From Melioribacteraceae bacterium (GTDB lineage Bacteria; Bacteroidota; Ignavibacteria; Ignavibacteriales; Melioribacteraceae), in assembly GCA_027858595.1 (NCBI GenBank), contig JAQICK010000093.1, forward strand, positions 1 to 6,089: DNA of 6,089 nt. Reading direction: 5' to 3'. Positions 1 through 5,917 of this stretch are shown here, in pieces. The notes under the pieces are model-generated. The model worked only from the letters and a program-made list of their open reading frames with translations. It was not told the DNA's origin and did no database searches. Positions within the stretch are counted from its first letter, which is position 1, and each line of letters opens with the position of its first letter. Both the position numbers and the translations under genes were made by a program.

Positions 1-71
1 GTATTATCAAATCCCTTCTTTGCAAATAATTTAGTTGCTACTGCTATTGCTGTATTTTTTGTATTATTCAT
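1..71 (-). CDS. TetR/AcrR-family transcriptional regulator, N-terminal fragment (runs off the left edge)
   Basis: Seen: reading leftward from an ATG at 71-69, 23 complete codons stay open to the window edge. They encode MNNTKNTAIAVATKLFAKKG followed by FDN. This matches the start of the TetR DNA-binding domain, whose first helix usually reads like 'I..AA..LFAEKGYDATS'. A good ribosome binding site, AAGGTGA, lies at 82-76, about 4 bases before the ATG, which supports the start. Known of the family: TetR proteins are dimeric repressors with an N-terminal helix-turn-helix and a C-terminal ligand pocket, often controlling efflux, lipid or stress genes. The recognition helix and the ligand domain are outside the window, so the ligand and targets cannot be named. 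The palindrome just upstream (82-107) suggests that it represses its own transcription. The identification rests on only 23 residues plus that operator. Confidence 0.72.
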   Translation of the reverse strand, partial: MNNTKNTAIAVATKLFAKKGFDN

Positions 72-81
72 TAATTCACCT

Positions 82-107
82 TTATAAACCGACCATTCGG
101 TTTGTAA
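82..107. promoter_or_regulatory. Palindromic operator, probably bound by the adjacent TetR-type repressor
   Basis: Seen: perfect 7-bp arms AAACCGA (86-92) and TCGGTTT (97-103) flank CCAT. The symmetry continues outward (TTA at 82-84 pairs with TAA at 105-107) with one mismatch (85/104). The site sits between the -10 box and the ribosome binding site of the TetR-type gene, covering its predicted transcription start. Known: TetR-family operators often have ACCGAC/GTCGGT-like arms of about this length. Inferred: binding would block transcription of the regulator and any genes co-transcribed to its left. The site is more than 80 bp from the best queE promoter candidate, so control of queE is less likely. 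Confidence 0.7.
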
Positions 108-134
108 GTATACGAAATAATTTGGGAATGTCTA
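107..134 (-). promoter_or_regulatory. Predicted promoter of the TetR-type gene
   Basis: On the minus strand, TAGACA (134-129; one mismatch to TTGACA) is followed after 16 bases by TATACT (112-107; close to TATAAT). The expected start of transcription, about 7 bases beyond the -10, falls inside the palindromic operator, about 30 bases before the ATG. Recognition by a primary sigma factor is inferred from consensus only; Bacteroidota proper use a different consensus. Confidence 0.45.
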
Positions 135-188
135 AACTTTATTTATTTGATACAATTGGTTAGCCATTTATCTTTCTACTTTTTAGAA

Positions 189-218
189 TTGCGTCCAAAA
201 TTTTCCTTATTTTATAAT
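189..218 (+). promoter_or_regulatory. Possible promoter of queE
   Basis: A perfect TATAAT lies at 213-218, preceded after 18 bases by a weak -35, TTGCGT (189-194). It would give a leader of only about 14 bases before the queE ATG. An alternative further upstream is TTGATA (147-152), 16 bases, TATCTT (169-174). The stretch is very AT-rich, so chance matches are likely. I saw no preQ1 riboswitch-like sequence between 108 and 238. Confidence 0.33.
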
Positions 219-238
219 CCACTTTAGAAAGATTATTA

Positions 239-877
239 ATGTTAAAAATAAACGAAATATTTTACTCAATTCAAGGCGAAAGCACTTATGCTGGAGAGCG
301 TTGCGTTTTTGTCAGGCTAACAGGATGCAACCTACGCTGTACTTATTGCGATACAGAATATGCATTTTACGATGGAGAGGATTTACAAATTGATTCAATA
401 ATTGAAAAAATTGAATCGTTCAACTGTAATTTGGTCGAAATAACTGGTGGTGAACCTTTGTTACAAGATGGTGTTTATCCACTAATGGAAATACTCTGTG
501 ATAAAGGTTTTACTGTTTTGTTAGAAACAAGCGGTTCGCTTTCAATTGAAAATGTTGATAACCGAGTTACAAATATTTTGGATTTCAAAACTCCATCCAG
601 CAAAATGGATAAGAAAAATGATTTCAACAATGTTGATTTTCTTAAACCTAAGGATGAAGTAAAATTTGTGCTAGGCACGCGTGAAGATTACGATTGGGCA
701 AAAGATATTATTATTAAGTATAAATTAGATGAAAAAGTAACGGTTTTGTTTTCGTCAGTATTTGGCAAAATTGAACACGAAGAATTAGTAAACTGGATTT
801 TAGAAGATAAGTTGAATGTTAGATATCAATTACAAATGCACAAATATATTTGGGATCCAGATAAAACCGGAGTATAA
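239..877 (+). CDS. queE: 7-carboxy-7-deazaguanine synthase (radical SAM enzyme QueE)
   Basis: QueE rearranges 6-carboxytetrahydropterin to 7-carboxy-7-deazaguanine, the step that builds the deazapurine ring on the way to preQ0 and queuosine, using S-adenosylmethionine and Mg2+. Seen in the 212 residues: an N-terminal EIFYSIQGES segment (6-15) typical of QueE, the [4Fe-4S] motif C30-x3-C34-x2-C37 (CNLRCTYC), and the glycine-rich SAM-binding motif ITGGEPLLQ (68-76). The C-terminal HKYIWDPDKTGV resembles Bacteroidota-type QueE. The length is normal for the family. The ATG at 239 is chosen because MLKINEIFYSIQGES is the usual N-terminus; only a weak AGAAAG lies upstream. queD, encoding the enzyme that makes its substrate, follows 54 bp downstream, so the two are probably co-transcribed. 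queC and queF are not in the window. Only the role of the individual residues is taken from the family. Confidence 0.95.
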   Translation: MLKINEIFYSIQGESTYAGERCVFVRLTGCNLRCTYCDTEYAFYDGEDLQIDSIIEKIESFNCNLVEITGGEPLLQDGVYPLMEILCDKGFTVLLETSGSLSIENVDNRVTNILDFKTPSSKMDKKNDFNNVDFLKPKDEVKFVLGTREDYDWAKDIIIKYKLDEKVTVLFSSVFGKIEHEELVNWILEDKLNVRYQLQMHKYIWDPDKTGV

Positions 878-927
878 CCACACACTAAAGAAAACCGCAA
901 AGGCGGGAAGACGCAAAGGAAATTAAG
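878..927 (+). repeat. Degenerate CGCAAAG-type tandem repeat between queE and queD
   Basis: Seen: after the queE stop, units ending in AAG recur about every 8 to 9 bases: ACCGCAAAG (894-902), GCGGGAAG (903-910), ACGCAAAG (911-918), then GAAATTAAG (919-927). The upstream CCACACACTAAAG (878-890) looks like a decayed continuation. The GC content of 894-918 stands out from the AT-rich surroundings. From memory, strings such as ACCGCAAAGACGCAAAG occur as short dispersed intergenic repeats in many environmental genomes, so this is probably one such copy. The AAAGGA at 915-920 may double as the queD ribosome binding site, 11 bases before the ATG. Confidence 0.5.
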
Positions 928-931
928 AAAA

Positions 932-1348
932 ATGAAAATTGCAAAAGATTTTAGCTGGGAAATGGCACACAGACTACAATGCCATAAAGGAAAATGTTTT
1001 AACCTACATGGGCATTCATACAAAATGCAAGTTGAGTTTGAGGGAAACATTGAGTCATCAACAGGAATGGTTTTAGACTATTTTGATGTTAAGGATATTG
1101 TTGCCCCAATTGTTGATGAACTTGACCACACAGTAATTATTTGGGAAAAAGATTCTATTCTTATTGAAAAGATTTCTGAGTTAAATTCCGCACATGTTAT
1201 TGTTCCTTTTGAAACTACAGCAGAAAATTTGGTTGGATATTTTTTAGATAAAATCTCTAAGGCAAATCTTGCAAAGGAAATTACTAAAATAAAAGTACGA
1301 GTTTGCGAAACTGAAAATACTTATGCGGAAGATGGGTTGGAATTATAA
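932..1348 (+). CDS. queD: 6-carboxy-5,6,7,8-tetrahydropterin synthase (QueD)
   Basis: QueD converts dihydroneopterin triphosphate, made from GTP, into 6-carboxytetrahydropterin, the substrate of QueE; it is a cytoplasmic zinc enzyme of the PTPS/QueD family. Seen in the 138 residues: zinc ligands H13 (in WEMAHRL), H26 and H28 in the motif C22-x3-HGH, where C22 is the expected catalytic cysteine and the CxxxHGH spacing favours QueD over animal-type PTPS. D65-H66 (DELDH) supply the Asp/His pair, PFETTAENL (92-100) is the usual conserved helix start, and E126 in VCETENTYAE should anchor the pterin. The C-terminus is complete. The ATG at 932 is the only sensible start, since the FSWEMAHRL strand begins seven residues in. 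An AAAGGA at 915-920 is a somewhat distant ribosome binding site. The gene probably forms a two-gene unit with queE, and is convergent with the lipoprotein gene to its right. Confidence 0.95.
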   Translation: MKIAKDFSWEMAHRLQCHKGKCFNLHGHSYKMQVEFEGNIESSTGMVLDYFDVKDIVAPIVDELDHTVIIWEKDSILIEKISELNSAHVIVPFETTAENLVGYFLDKISKANLAKEITKIKVRVCETENTYAEDGLEL

Positions 1349-1349
1349 A

Positions 1350-1368
1350 AGTCGCATAAAATGCGACT
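1350..1368 (-). terminator. Hairpin between convergent genes, possible terminator
   Basis: Seen: AGTCGCAT (1350-1357), a three-base loop AAA, then ATGCGACT (1361-1368), a perfect 8-bp stem in the 30-bp gap between the queD and lipoprotein stop codons. Read leftward, the stem is followed by TTTATAATT, a modest T-rich tail, so termination of the minus-strand transcript is favoured. Read rightward there is no T-run, so it would be a poor terminator for queD, although the stem could still protect its 3' end. Confidence 0.55.
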
Positions 1369-1378
1369 ACTACTCAAC

Positions 1379-2479
1379 TTACTCCAACTCATCCAAAAGA
1401 GTTTCAACTCTATCTTCCGATAATTCATCAATTGTTTTGAACGATGTAAGAATCACATCTGCACGTTGGATAAGTTTTTTCTTATAATATTTTGGAGCAA
1501 ATACTGATGCATCAATCATGTAAAATCGTCCAGTTTTTTCATCCAAAAACGAGTAGTTGATAAAAGGACCACCACCCGATTGATCACTAAACTTCCAAAA
1601 GCCTTGACACATAAGGGCGTAACGTCCATTAAGGTTTGCTTGTGTAACCATTGGCTTCGACATTCCATGTGAAATATCAACGTAAACAGAATCGTCGCTA
1701 ACTCTAAAATATTTTTTAGTTACTCTGTTTCTTATGCTCGATAGAGAATCTTGATTTAAATAATGTGCGTTTGCATTTTCAATCCAGTGAACAAACATCC
1801 ATCTTTCAATATCTCTATTTCTTCCACTTCTTAGCCAAACAAAATTATTAACAGAATCGCTTTTAGCAAGTTCAACAGCTGGTTGAATGTACATTGTCCA
1901 ACCATATTTGCTTAATAACTCGGCTTCTATTTTTTTATTTTCCAACCTTGGCTTATAAAGCTGTGAAAATAATCTTTTGTTAGAGGTCTTTCTAAAAGAA
2001 TAAAGAAGCTCTTCATTTCCTTTAAGTATGTTTTTTTTAAGTTCGTCAACTGAATTGCCAACAATAAACATAACAAGCTGATTTTTTGCCCATAAATCAT
2101 TTTTATTAATAAAAAACTCTTTTCCACTTGCTATCATTTCAGTTACGGATGAATCCAACGAACCTTTAATATATTGCGAAGTTTTATCGTCTGAATCTAA
2201 TGCACCTAGAAAAATTATGTTTTTTCGGCTCTTTAGATTCCTGACCTTTCCCAGGTTTTCTCTCATTAAGTTAAATAGATTTTCTGGTTGTGGAGTGTAA
2301 ATTATTTTCTCAAACACATGAAGCATTTCTGCTTCAAGTTCATAATAAAGAGCCGAATCGGCAATTACAATTATATCATCATCGTTTCCAATTGCTGGTC
2401 TTTGAGAATTGGTGCACGAGAAAAGAGAGAGGAGTAGAGTTGCAATAATAAATAAAAAGGGTAAATGTGTTTTTTTCAT
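1379..2479 (-). CDS. DUF4837-type lipoprotein of unknown function
   Basis: I recognise this as a DUF4837-family protein, common in Bacteroidota and relatives, with no known activity. Seen in the 366 residues: MKK, a hydrophobic stretch (about 6-20), then the lipobox LFS-C22, so a lipoprotein signal peptide with lipidation at C22. Family-like segments are the N-terminal DDIIVIADSALY (34-45), RSGRNRDIERWMFVHW (217-232) and the C-terminal block at 302-344, which contains GGGPFINYSFLDE and ASVFAPKYYKKKL. No other membrane segment or catalytic motif is evident. The residues after the cysteine (TNSQRP) lack the acidic surface-export signal known in some Bacteroidota, so a periplasm-facing anchor is inferred. 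No Shine-Dalgarno sequence precedes the ATG, but the start is fixed by the signal peptide. It lies 108 bp downstream of the tilS-hpt-ftsH-kinase string on the same strand and may be read from it or from its own promoter. Confidence 0.85.
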   Translation of the reverse strand: MKKTHLPFLFIIATLLLSLFSCTNSQRPAIGNDDDIIVIADSALYYELEAEMLHVFEKIIYTPQPENLFNLMRENLGKVRNLKSRKNIIFLGALDSDDKTSQYIKGSLDSSVTEMIASGKEFFINKNDLWAKNQLVMFIVGNSVDELKKNILKGNEELLYSFRKTSNKRLFSQLYKPRLENKKIEAELLSKYGWTMYIQPAVELAKSDSVNNFVWLRSGRNRDIERWMFVHWIENANAHYLNQDSLSSIRNRVTKKYFRVSDDSVYVDISHGMSKPMVTQANLNGRYALMCQGFWKFSDQSGGGPFINYSFLDEKTGRFYMIDASVFAPKYYKKKLIQRADVILTSFKTIDELSEDRVETLLDELE

Positions 2480-2511
2480 ATCATTAATAATTTATTTTCA
2501 AAAAAGTAAAA

Positions 2512-2517
2512 ATTATA
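2512..2517 (-). promoter_or_regulatory. Possible -10 box for the DUF4837 lipoprotein gene
   Basis: On the minus strand a perfect TATAAT (2517-2512) lies about 32 bases before the ATG at 2479, in the 108-bp gap (2480-2587) after the kinase gene. No good -35 stands 16-18 bases upstream, and the gap is very AT-rich, so a chance match is quite possible. I see no strong hairpin terminator in the gap, so read-through from the upstream operon remains possible. Confidence 0.28.
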
Positions 2518-2587
2518 CAAACTATAAAACAATTAGTTTCATCTGCAATTAAAGCTTTTAAAATTGGGTTTCTTTAAGAATAGGTTT

Positions 2588-3259
2588 CTAAAAAGGAACA
2601 TGGGGTAACACCAATTCTAAATTAGGTAAGTAGATTGAATATAATATTGCCATAGTGCCACAGACTGCAATTGGAATTGTAAGGTTATCATCCGCCCAAC
2701 CGTATGAAATATTTTCAACTATTCCAGAAACTACAACCGCCGCAAACCCAATTAAATATTCTGTTAAGTTACCTTCTATTTTCGGAGTTGCAAGCATTAT
2801 CAAACTTCCAAAAACTATAAACGCCGTGGTTCCTTCAAGGCTTTTAAAAAGAAATTTATGCTTTCCAAATTTTCTTCCAATAAGAGCGGCAAAAATATCG
2901 CCAAATATTAGAACCGCAATTCCTAATAATACAAACACTTTTGGAAAAAACATTACCGTAACTAATGCGGCAATTAAAACATACGTGGCACCGCTTAGTG
3001 TAATTTGTTTAGAATTTATTTCGTGCTTGCGGAGCATAAATCCAAAATAGGAATATAGAAAATCTCTATAGGCAGGAAAAAGGTAGCGTGCTAAATCCAA
3101 GATAAGAGATATTAAAGTTAAAGGAATTAACAACATGAGTGCTAATTCCTTTGTAATATAATAGTAAACAATTGCTATTGATAAAGAAAGCAAATGAATA
3201 CTTTTTCTAAGCAATTCTGCTTTGTAGTCTATGTTTCCCTTATCAAGCGTTGTCGTCAT
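2588..3259 (-). CDS. Dolichol/phytol/diacylglycerol kinase-like integral membrane protein (SEC59/DGK1/VTE5 family)
   Basis: Family members phosphorylate a lipid alcohol (dolichol, phytol or diacylglycerol), often using CTP, and are related in sequence to CDP-diglyceride synthetase CdsA. Seen in the 223 residues: ELLRKSIHL (15-23), the N-terminal Arg-Lys/His signature; GDIFAALIGRKFGKHKF (120-136) and KSLEGTTAF (139-147), the presumed nucleotide-binding region; and DDNLTIPI (190-197), the conserved Asp-Asn segment near the end. About six to seven hydrophobic segments alternate with these, with only short loops, so it is an inner-membrane protein. The length is typical of bacterial members. The start at 3259 overlaps the ftsH end by 17 bp (ATGACG read inside the ftsH tail), implying translational coupling; a weak GAAGAAAG lies just upstream. 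The actual substrate cannot be read from sequence; polyprenol, diacylglycerol and phytol are all possible. CdsA itself is less likely because the CdsA C-terminal signature is absent and the protein is short. Confidence 0.85.
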   Translation of the reverse strand: MTTTLDKGNIDYKAELLRKSIHLLSLSIAIVYYYITKELALMLLIPLTLISLILDLARYLFPAYRDFLYSYFGFMLRKHEINSKQITLSGATYVLIAALVTVMFFPKVFVLLGIAVLIFGDIFAALIGRKFGKHKFLFKSLEGTTAFIVFGSLIMLATPKIEGNLTEYLIGFAAVVVSGIVENISYGWADDNLTIPIAVCGTMAILYSIYLPNLELVLPHVPF

Positions 3260-5333
3260 TGCTTTCTTCAGGTTTCTCGTCTGGCGTTTTCTCTTCAGGA
3301 TTTCTTTCTTCTTTTTCCTTAATCATGTTTTTTACATGTTCAGGAACATCATCACCATTTTTCTTTAGTGGAGGAAGCTCTTCGCCTTTAATAATTTTAT
3401 CAATTTCTTCAGCATCAAGAATTTCTCGTTCTAATAATTCTTTAGAAAGTTTGTGTAGAATATCCATGTTTTCTTTAAGAATGTTTTCTGACCGCACCAT
3501 AGCTTCCATAATAATTATTTTAACTTCTACATCAATCTCTTGGGCTGTTGATTCGCTAAACTCTTGGTGTTTTGTAACTTCTCTTCCGAGGAACAACTCT
3601 TCTTCTTTTGCACCATATGAAATTGGTCCCATTTTCTCGCTCATTCCCCATTCACAAACCATTTTTCTAGCAATTCCAGTTGCCTTTTCAATGTCATTTC
3701 CGGCACCAGTTGTAAAATTATTAAAAATAACTTTTTCTGCTGCCCTGCCTCCTAATGCGTATGTTATAATTCCTTCGAGATATTCTTTAGAGTACGTATG
3801 CTTTTCATCAACAGGAAGATATGTTGTAACTCCCAACGCTCTTCCTCGTGGAATTATTGTAACTTTATGAACAGGATCTGTGCCTGGAGTTTTAAGTGCA
3901 ACAAGAACATGTCCTATTTCATGGTAAGCAGTAACATTTTTTTCTTCTTCTGAAATGATAAGGCTTTTTCTTTCCATTCCCATCATTATTTTATCTTTTG
4001 CGTCCTCAAAATCATCCATGTCAATTGTTTCTTTATTTTTACGTGCTGCTGAAAGAGCTGCTTCGTTAACTAAATTAGCAAGTTCTGCTCCTGATAATCC
4101 TGGAGTTCCTTTGGCTAACGTTTTTAATTTTACACTTTTGTCAAGAGGTGTTTTGCGAGTATGAACTTTTAAAATTCCTTCTCTTCCTTTCACGTCTGGT
4201 CTATCAACAACAACTTGTCTATCAAATCTTCCTGGTCTTAACAAAGCAGGATCCAGTACGTCTGGTCTGTTGGTTGCCGCAATAATTATTACACCACTAT
4301 TTTGTTCAAATCCATCCATTTCTACAAGAAGTGCATTAAGTGTTTGTTCACGTTCATCATGTCCGCCACCAAGTCCTGCACCACGTTGACGGCCAACAGC
4401 ATCAATTTCGTCAATAAATATAATTGCCGGCGCACTTTTTTTGCCTTGTTCAAAAAGATCACGTACACGGCTTGCACCAACACCAACAAACATTTCAACA
4501 AAATCGGCACCACTAATTGAAAAGAATGGAACACTAGCTTCACCAGCAACAGCACGTGCTAAAAGGGTTTTTCCTGTTCCAGGAGGGCCCAACAATAAAA
4601 CTCCGCGTGGAATTTTTCCGCCAAGTTTTTGAAATTTGGATGGTTGTTTTAAGAAGTCAATAACTTCTTCAAGTTCTTGCTTAGCCTCATCGGCACCAGC
4701 AACATCATTGAATGTAACCTTAATTTCAGATTCTGAAATTAGCTTTGCTTTACTTTTTCCAAAACTAAAAATCCCTTTTTGTCCGCCACCAGCACCGCCT
4801 TGCATCCGTTTCATAAAAATGAACCAAACTGCAATTATTAAAATCCACGGAACTAGCCCAAACAACAGAGTCATCCATTCGTTTGATTCTTTAACAAAAG
4901 TAAATTTGACCCCTTTGTTTTTCCAAACCAGAACCTGTTCTTGAATTATGGGTTCAACAAGAGTAGTCCTAAATTTATCGATGTTTTGATTATTGATAAA
5001 CTCTTTTGTTTTTAGAGTTCCTTCAAAAACATAATTATTGCCTTCGTCTTTAATTACTTTTGCTTCGCTAATTTTATCTGAGTTTATAAGTTGTTCATAT
5101 TGATCGAATGGAAGTTCCATAACTCCATTATTGCCTTCGTTCATAAATTGCATTACAATTACGGCAGCAATTACAACAACACCCCAGCTCAAAACTGACT
5201 TTATAACTTTTGACCAATCAAACTCGCCATCAGGCTTTTTAGGATCACCACCACTAAATGGATTTTTTTTCTTCGGTGTGTTTTTTTCGTTTTTCTTTTC
5301 TGCCATTTCTAATTTTTTTATTTCATTAAACAT
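3243..5333 (-). CDS. ftsH: ATP-dependent zinc metalloprotease FtsH
   Basis: FtsH is a hexameric membrane-anchored AAA+ protease that extracts and degrades damaged membrane proteins and some short-lived cytoplasmic regulators. Seen in the 696 residues: a charged N-terminal tail, membrane helix 1 (about 43-63), a periplasmic domain, membrane helix 2 (about 153-174) and a Gly-rich linker. Then the AAA module: Walker A GPPGTGKT (249-256), pore loop FVG (282-284), Walker B IIFIDEID (304-311) and the second region of homology ending LLRPGRFDR, with likely arginine fingers R366 and R369. The protease has HEIGH (H471, E472, H475), and D547 in TTGAGND is the expected third zinc ligand. The usual motif is HEAGH; the Ile is a small variation outside the catalytic residues. 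The tail after about 650 is Lys/Glu-rich. An AGGAGT at 5351-5346 favours the ATG at 5333, although the spacing is long (about 13); M10 (5306) is the alternative. It lies 23 bp after hpt and overlaps the kinase gene by 17 bp. Confidence 0.97.
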   Translation of the reverse strand: MFNEIKKLEMAEKKNEKNTPKKKNPFSGGDPKKPDGEFDWSKVIKSVLSWGVVVIAAVIVMQFMNEGNNGVMELPFDQYEQLINSDKISEAKVIKDEGNNYVFEGTLKTKEFINNQNIDKFRTTLVEPIIQEQVLVWKNKGVKFTFVKESNEWMTLLFGLVPWILIIAVWFIFMKRMQGGAGGGQKGIFSFGKSKAKLISESEIKVTFNDVAGADEAKQELEEVIDFLKQPSKFQKLGGKIPRGVLLLGPPGTGKTLLARAVAGEASVPFFSISGADFVEMFVGVGASRVRDLFEQGKKSAPAIIFIDEIDAVGRQRGAGLGGGHDEREQTLNALLVEMDGFEQNSGVIIIAATNRPDVLDPALLRPGRFDRQVVVDRPDVKGREGILKVHTRKTPLDKSVKLKTLAKGTPGLSGAELANLVNEAALSAARKNKETIDMDDFEDAKDKIMMGMERKSLIISEEEKNVTAYHEIGHVLVALKTPGTDPVHKVTIIPRGRALGVTTYLPVDEKHTYSKEYLEGIITYALGGRAAEKVIFNNFTTGAGNDIEKATGIARKMVCEWGMSEKMGPISYGAKEEELFLGREVTKHQEFSESTAQEIDVEVKIIIMEAMVRSENILKENMDILHKLSKELLEREILDAEEIDKIIKGEELPPLKKNGDDVPEHVKNMIKEKEERNPEEKTPDEKPEESNDDNA

Positions 5334-5345
5334 TATTTTCTTAAA

Positions 5346-5351
5346 ACTCCT
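5346..5351 (-). promoter_or_regulatory. Ribosome binding site of ftsH
   Basis: AGGAGT (5351-5346) lies in the 23-bp gap between the hpt stop and the ftsH ATG at 5333. It is the strongest Shine-Dalgarno sequence in the operon, but is about 13 bases from that ATG and about 40 from the alternative ATG at 5306. It therefore favours 5333. Confidence 0.5.
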
Positions 5352-5356
5352 AATTG

Positions 5357-5917
5357 CTATTTTGAAAGTTGATAAATTGCCCTAAGATTTCTATATTTTT
5401 GAGCATAATCTAAACCATATCCAATTACAAACTCGTCTGTAATTTCAAAACCAATATAATCAATTTTGACATCATATTTTATACTATTGGGCTTAACTAG
5501 TAGAGAAACATACTTAATTGATGCTGGATTAAACTGCTTTAGCAATCCATCCATATAGCTTATGGATAACCCCGAATCGACAATATCTTCAACAACTATT
5601 AAGTGTCTTTCAGTAATATCTGCATTTAACTCTTTAAGCATTTTAACATTTCCTGATGATATTTTTTTATCGCCGTAGCTAGAGAGTTTCATAAAATCCA
5701 TTTCACAATGAAGAGGAACTTGTTTCATTAAATCGGACATAAACATAAACGAACCATTTAATACACCAATAAAAATTGGGAGTTTTCCTTCATAATCGTT
5801 TGTAATTTGCTCTCCAAGTTCTTTTACGCGTTCGGCAAGCTTCTCTTCCGAAATCATTGGCACAAATTTTTCGTTTCCAATTTGGATATAAGCTTTTTCG
5901 TAGTCTATTTTACCCAT
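5357..5917 (-). CDS. hpt: Hypoxanthine (guanine) phosphoribosyltransferase
   Basis: This cytoplasmic purine salvage enzyme joins hypoxanthine and/or guanine to PRPP, giving IMP or GMP. Seen in the 186 residues: GVLNGSFMFMSDL (51-63) at the pyrophosphate-binding loop; the flexible loop SSYGDKKISSGNVK (79-92), which closes over the active site; the PRPP-binding motif VVEDIVDSGLS (108-118), with E110/D111 binding Mg-PRPP/ribose and D114 as the expected catalytic base; K142 in the base-contacting LLVKP segment; and DEFVIGYGLDYAQKYRNL (161-178), the conserved C-terminal purine-binding stretch. Length and order are standard for bacterial Hpt. The start is the ATG at 5917, with AAGGA about 10 bases upstream, inside the end of tilS; the two genes overlap by 13 bp. 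Whether guanine or hypoxanthine is preferred cannot be judged from the sequence. The tilS-hpt-ftsH order is conserved in many bacteria, including Bacillus, which supports the identification. Confidence 0.96.
   Translation of the reverse strand: MGKIDYEKAYIQIGNEKFVPMISEEKLAERVKELGEQITNDYEGKLPIFIGVLNGSFMFMSDLMKQVPLHCEMDFMKLSSYGDKKISSGNVKMLKELNADITERHLIVVEDIVDSGLSISYMDGLLKQFNPASIKYVSLLVKPNSIKYDVKIDYIGFEITDEFVIGYGLDYAQKYRNLRAIYQLSK

Noticed and set aside
108..238. Possible preQ1 riboswitch upstream of queE
   Set aside because: I looked for the short preQ1 hairpin with its A-rich tail and C-rich loop and found no matching stem; the region is plain AT-rich leader.
1..238. queE/queD as targets of the TetR-type regulator
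   Set aside because: The only palindrome overlaps the regulator's own promoter and is about 130 bp from the queE start, with no second copy near the queE promoter candidates.
2520..2587. AGAAACC direct repeat and AAAGCTTT palindrome downstream of the kinase gene, as terminator or regulatory site
   Set aside because: The repeat is only 7 bases and the palindrome is a weak AT stem without a convincing T-tail; both are expected by chance in such AT-rich sequence.
2655..3050. Plus-strand open frame of 131 codons opposite the lipid kinase gene
   Set aside because: It is a shadow of a clear membrane protein gene on the other strand; no family resemblance or start signal.
3250..3870. Long plus-strand open frame of 206 codons, and several shorter ones, opposite ftsH
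   Set aside because: They are antisense to strongly conserved FtsH codons, are Ser-rich low-complexity translations, and have no recognisable domain or ribosome binding site.
4322..4555. Minus-strand frame of 77 codons inside ftsH
   Set aside because: It lies wholly within the AAA module coding region in another frame; hydrophobic by chance of codon composition.
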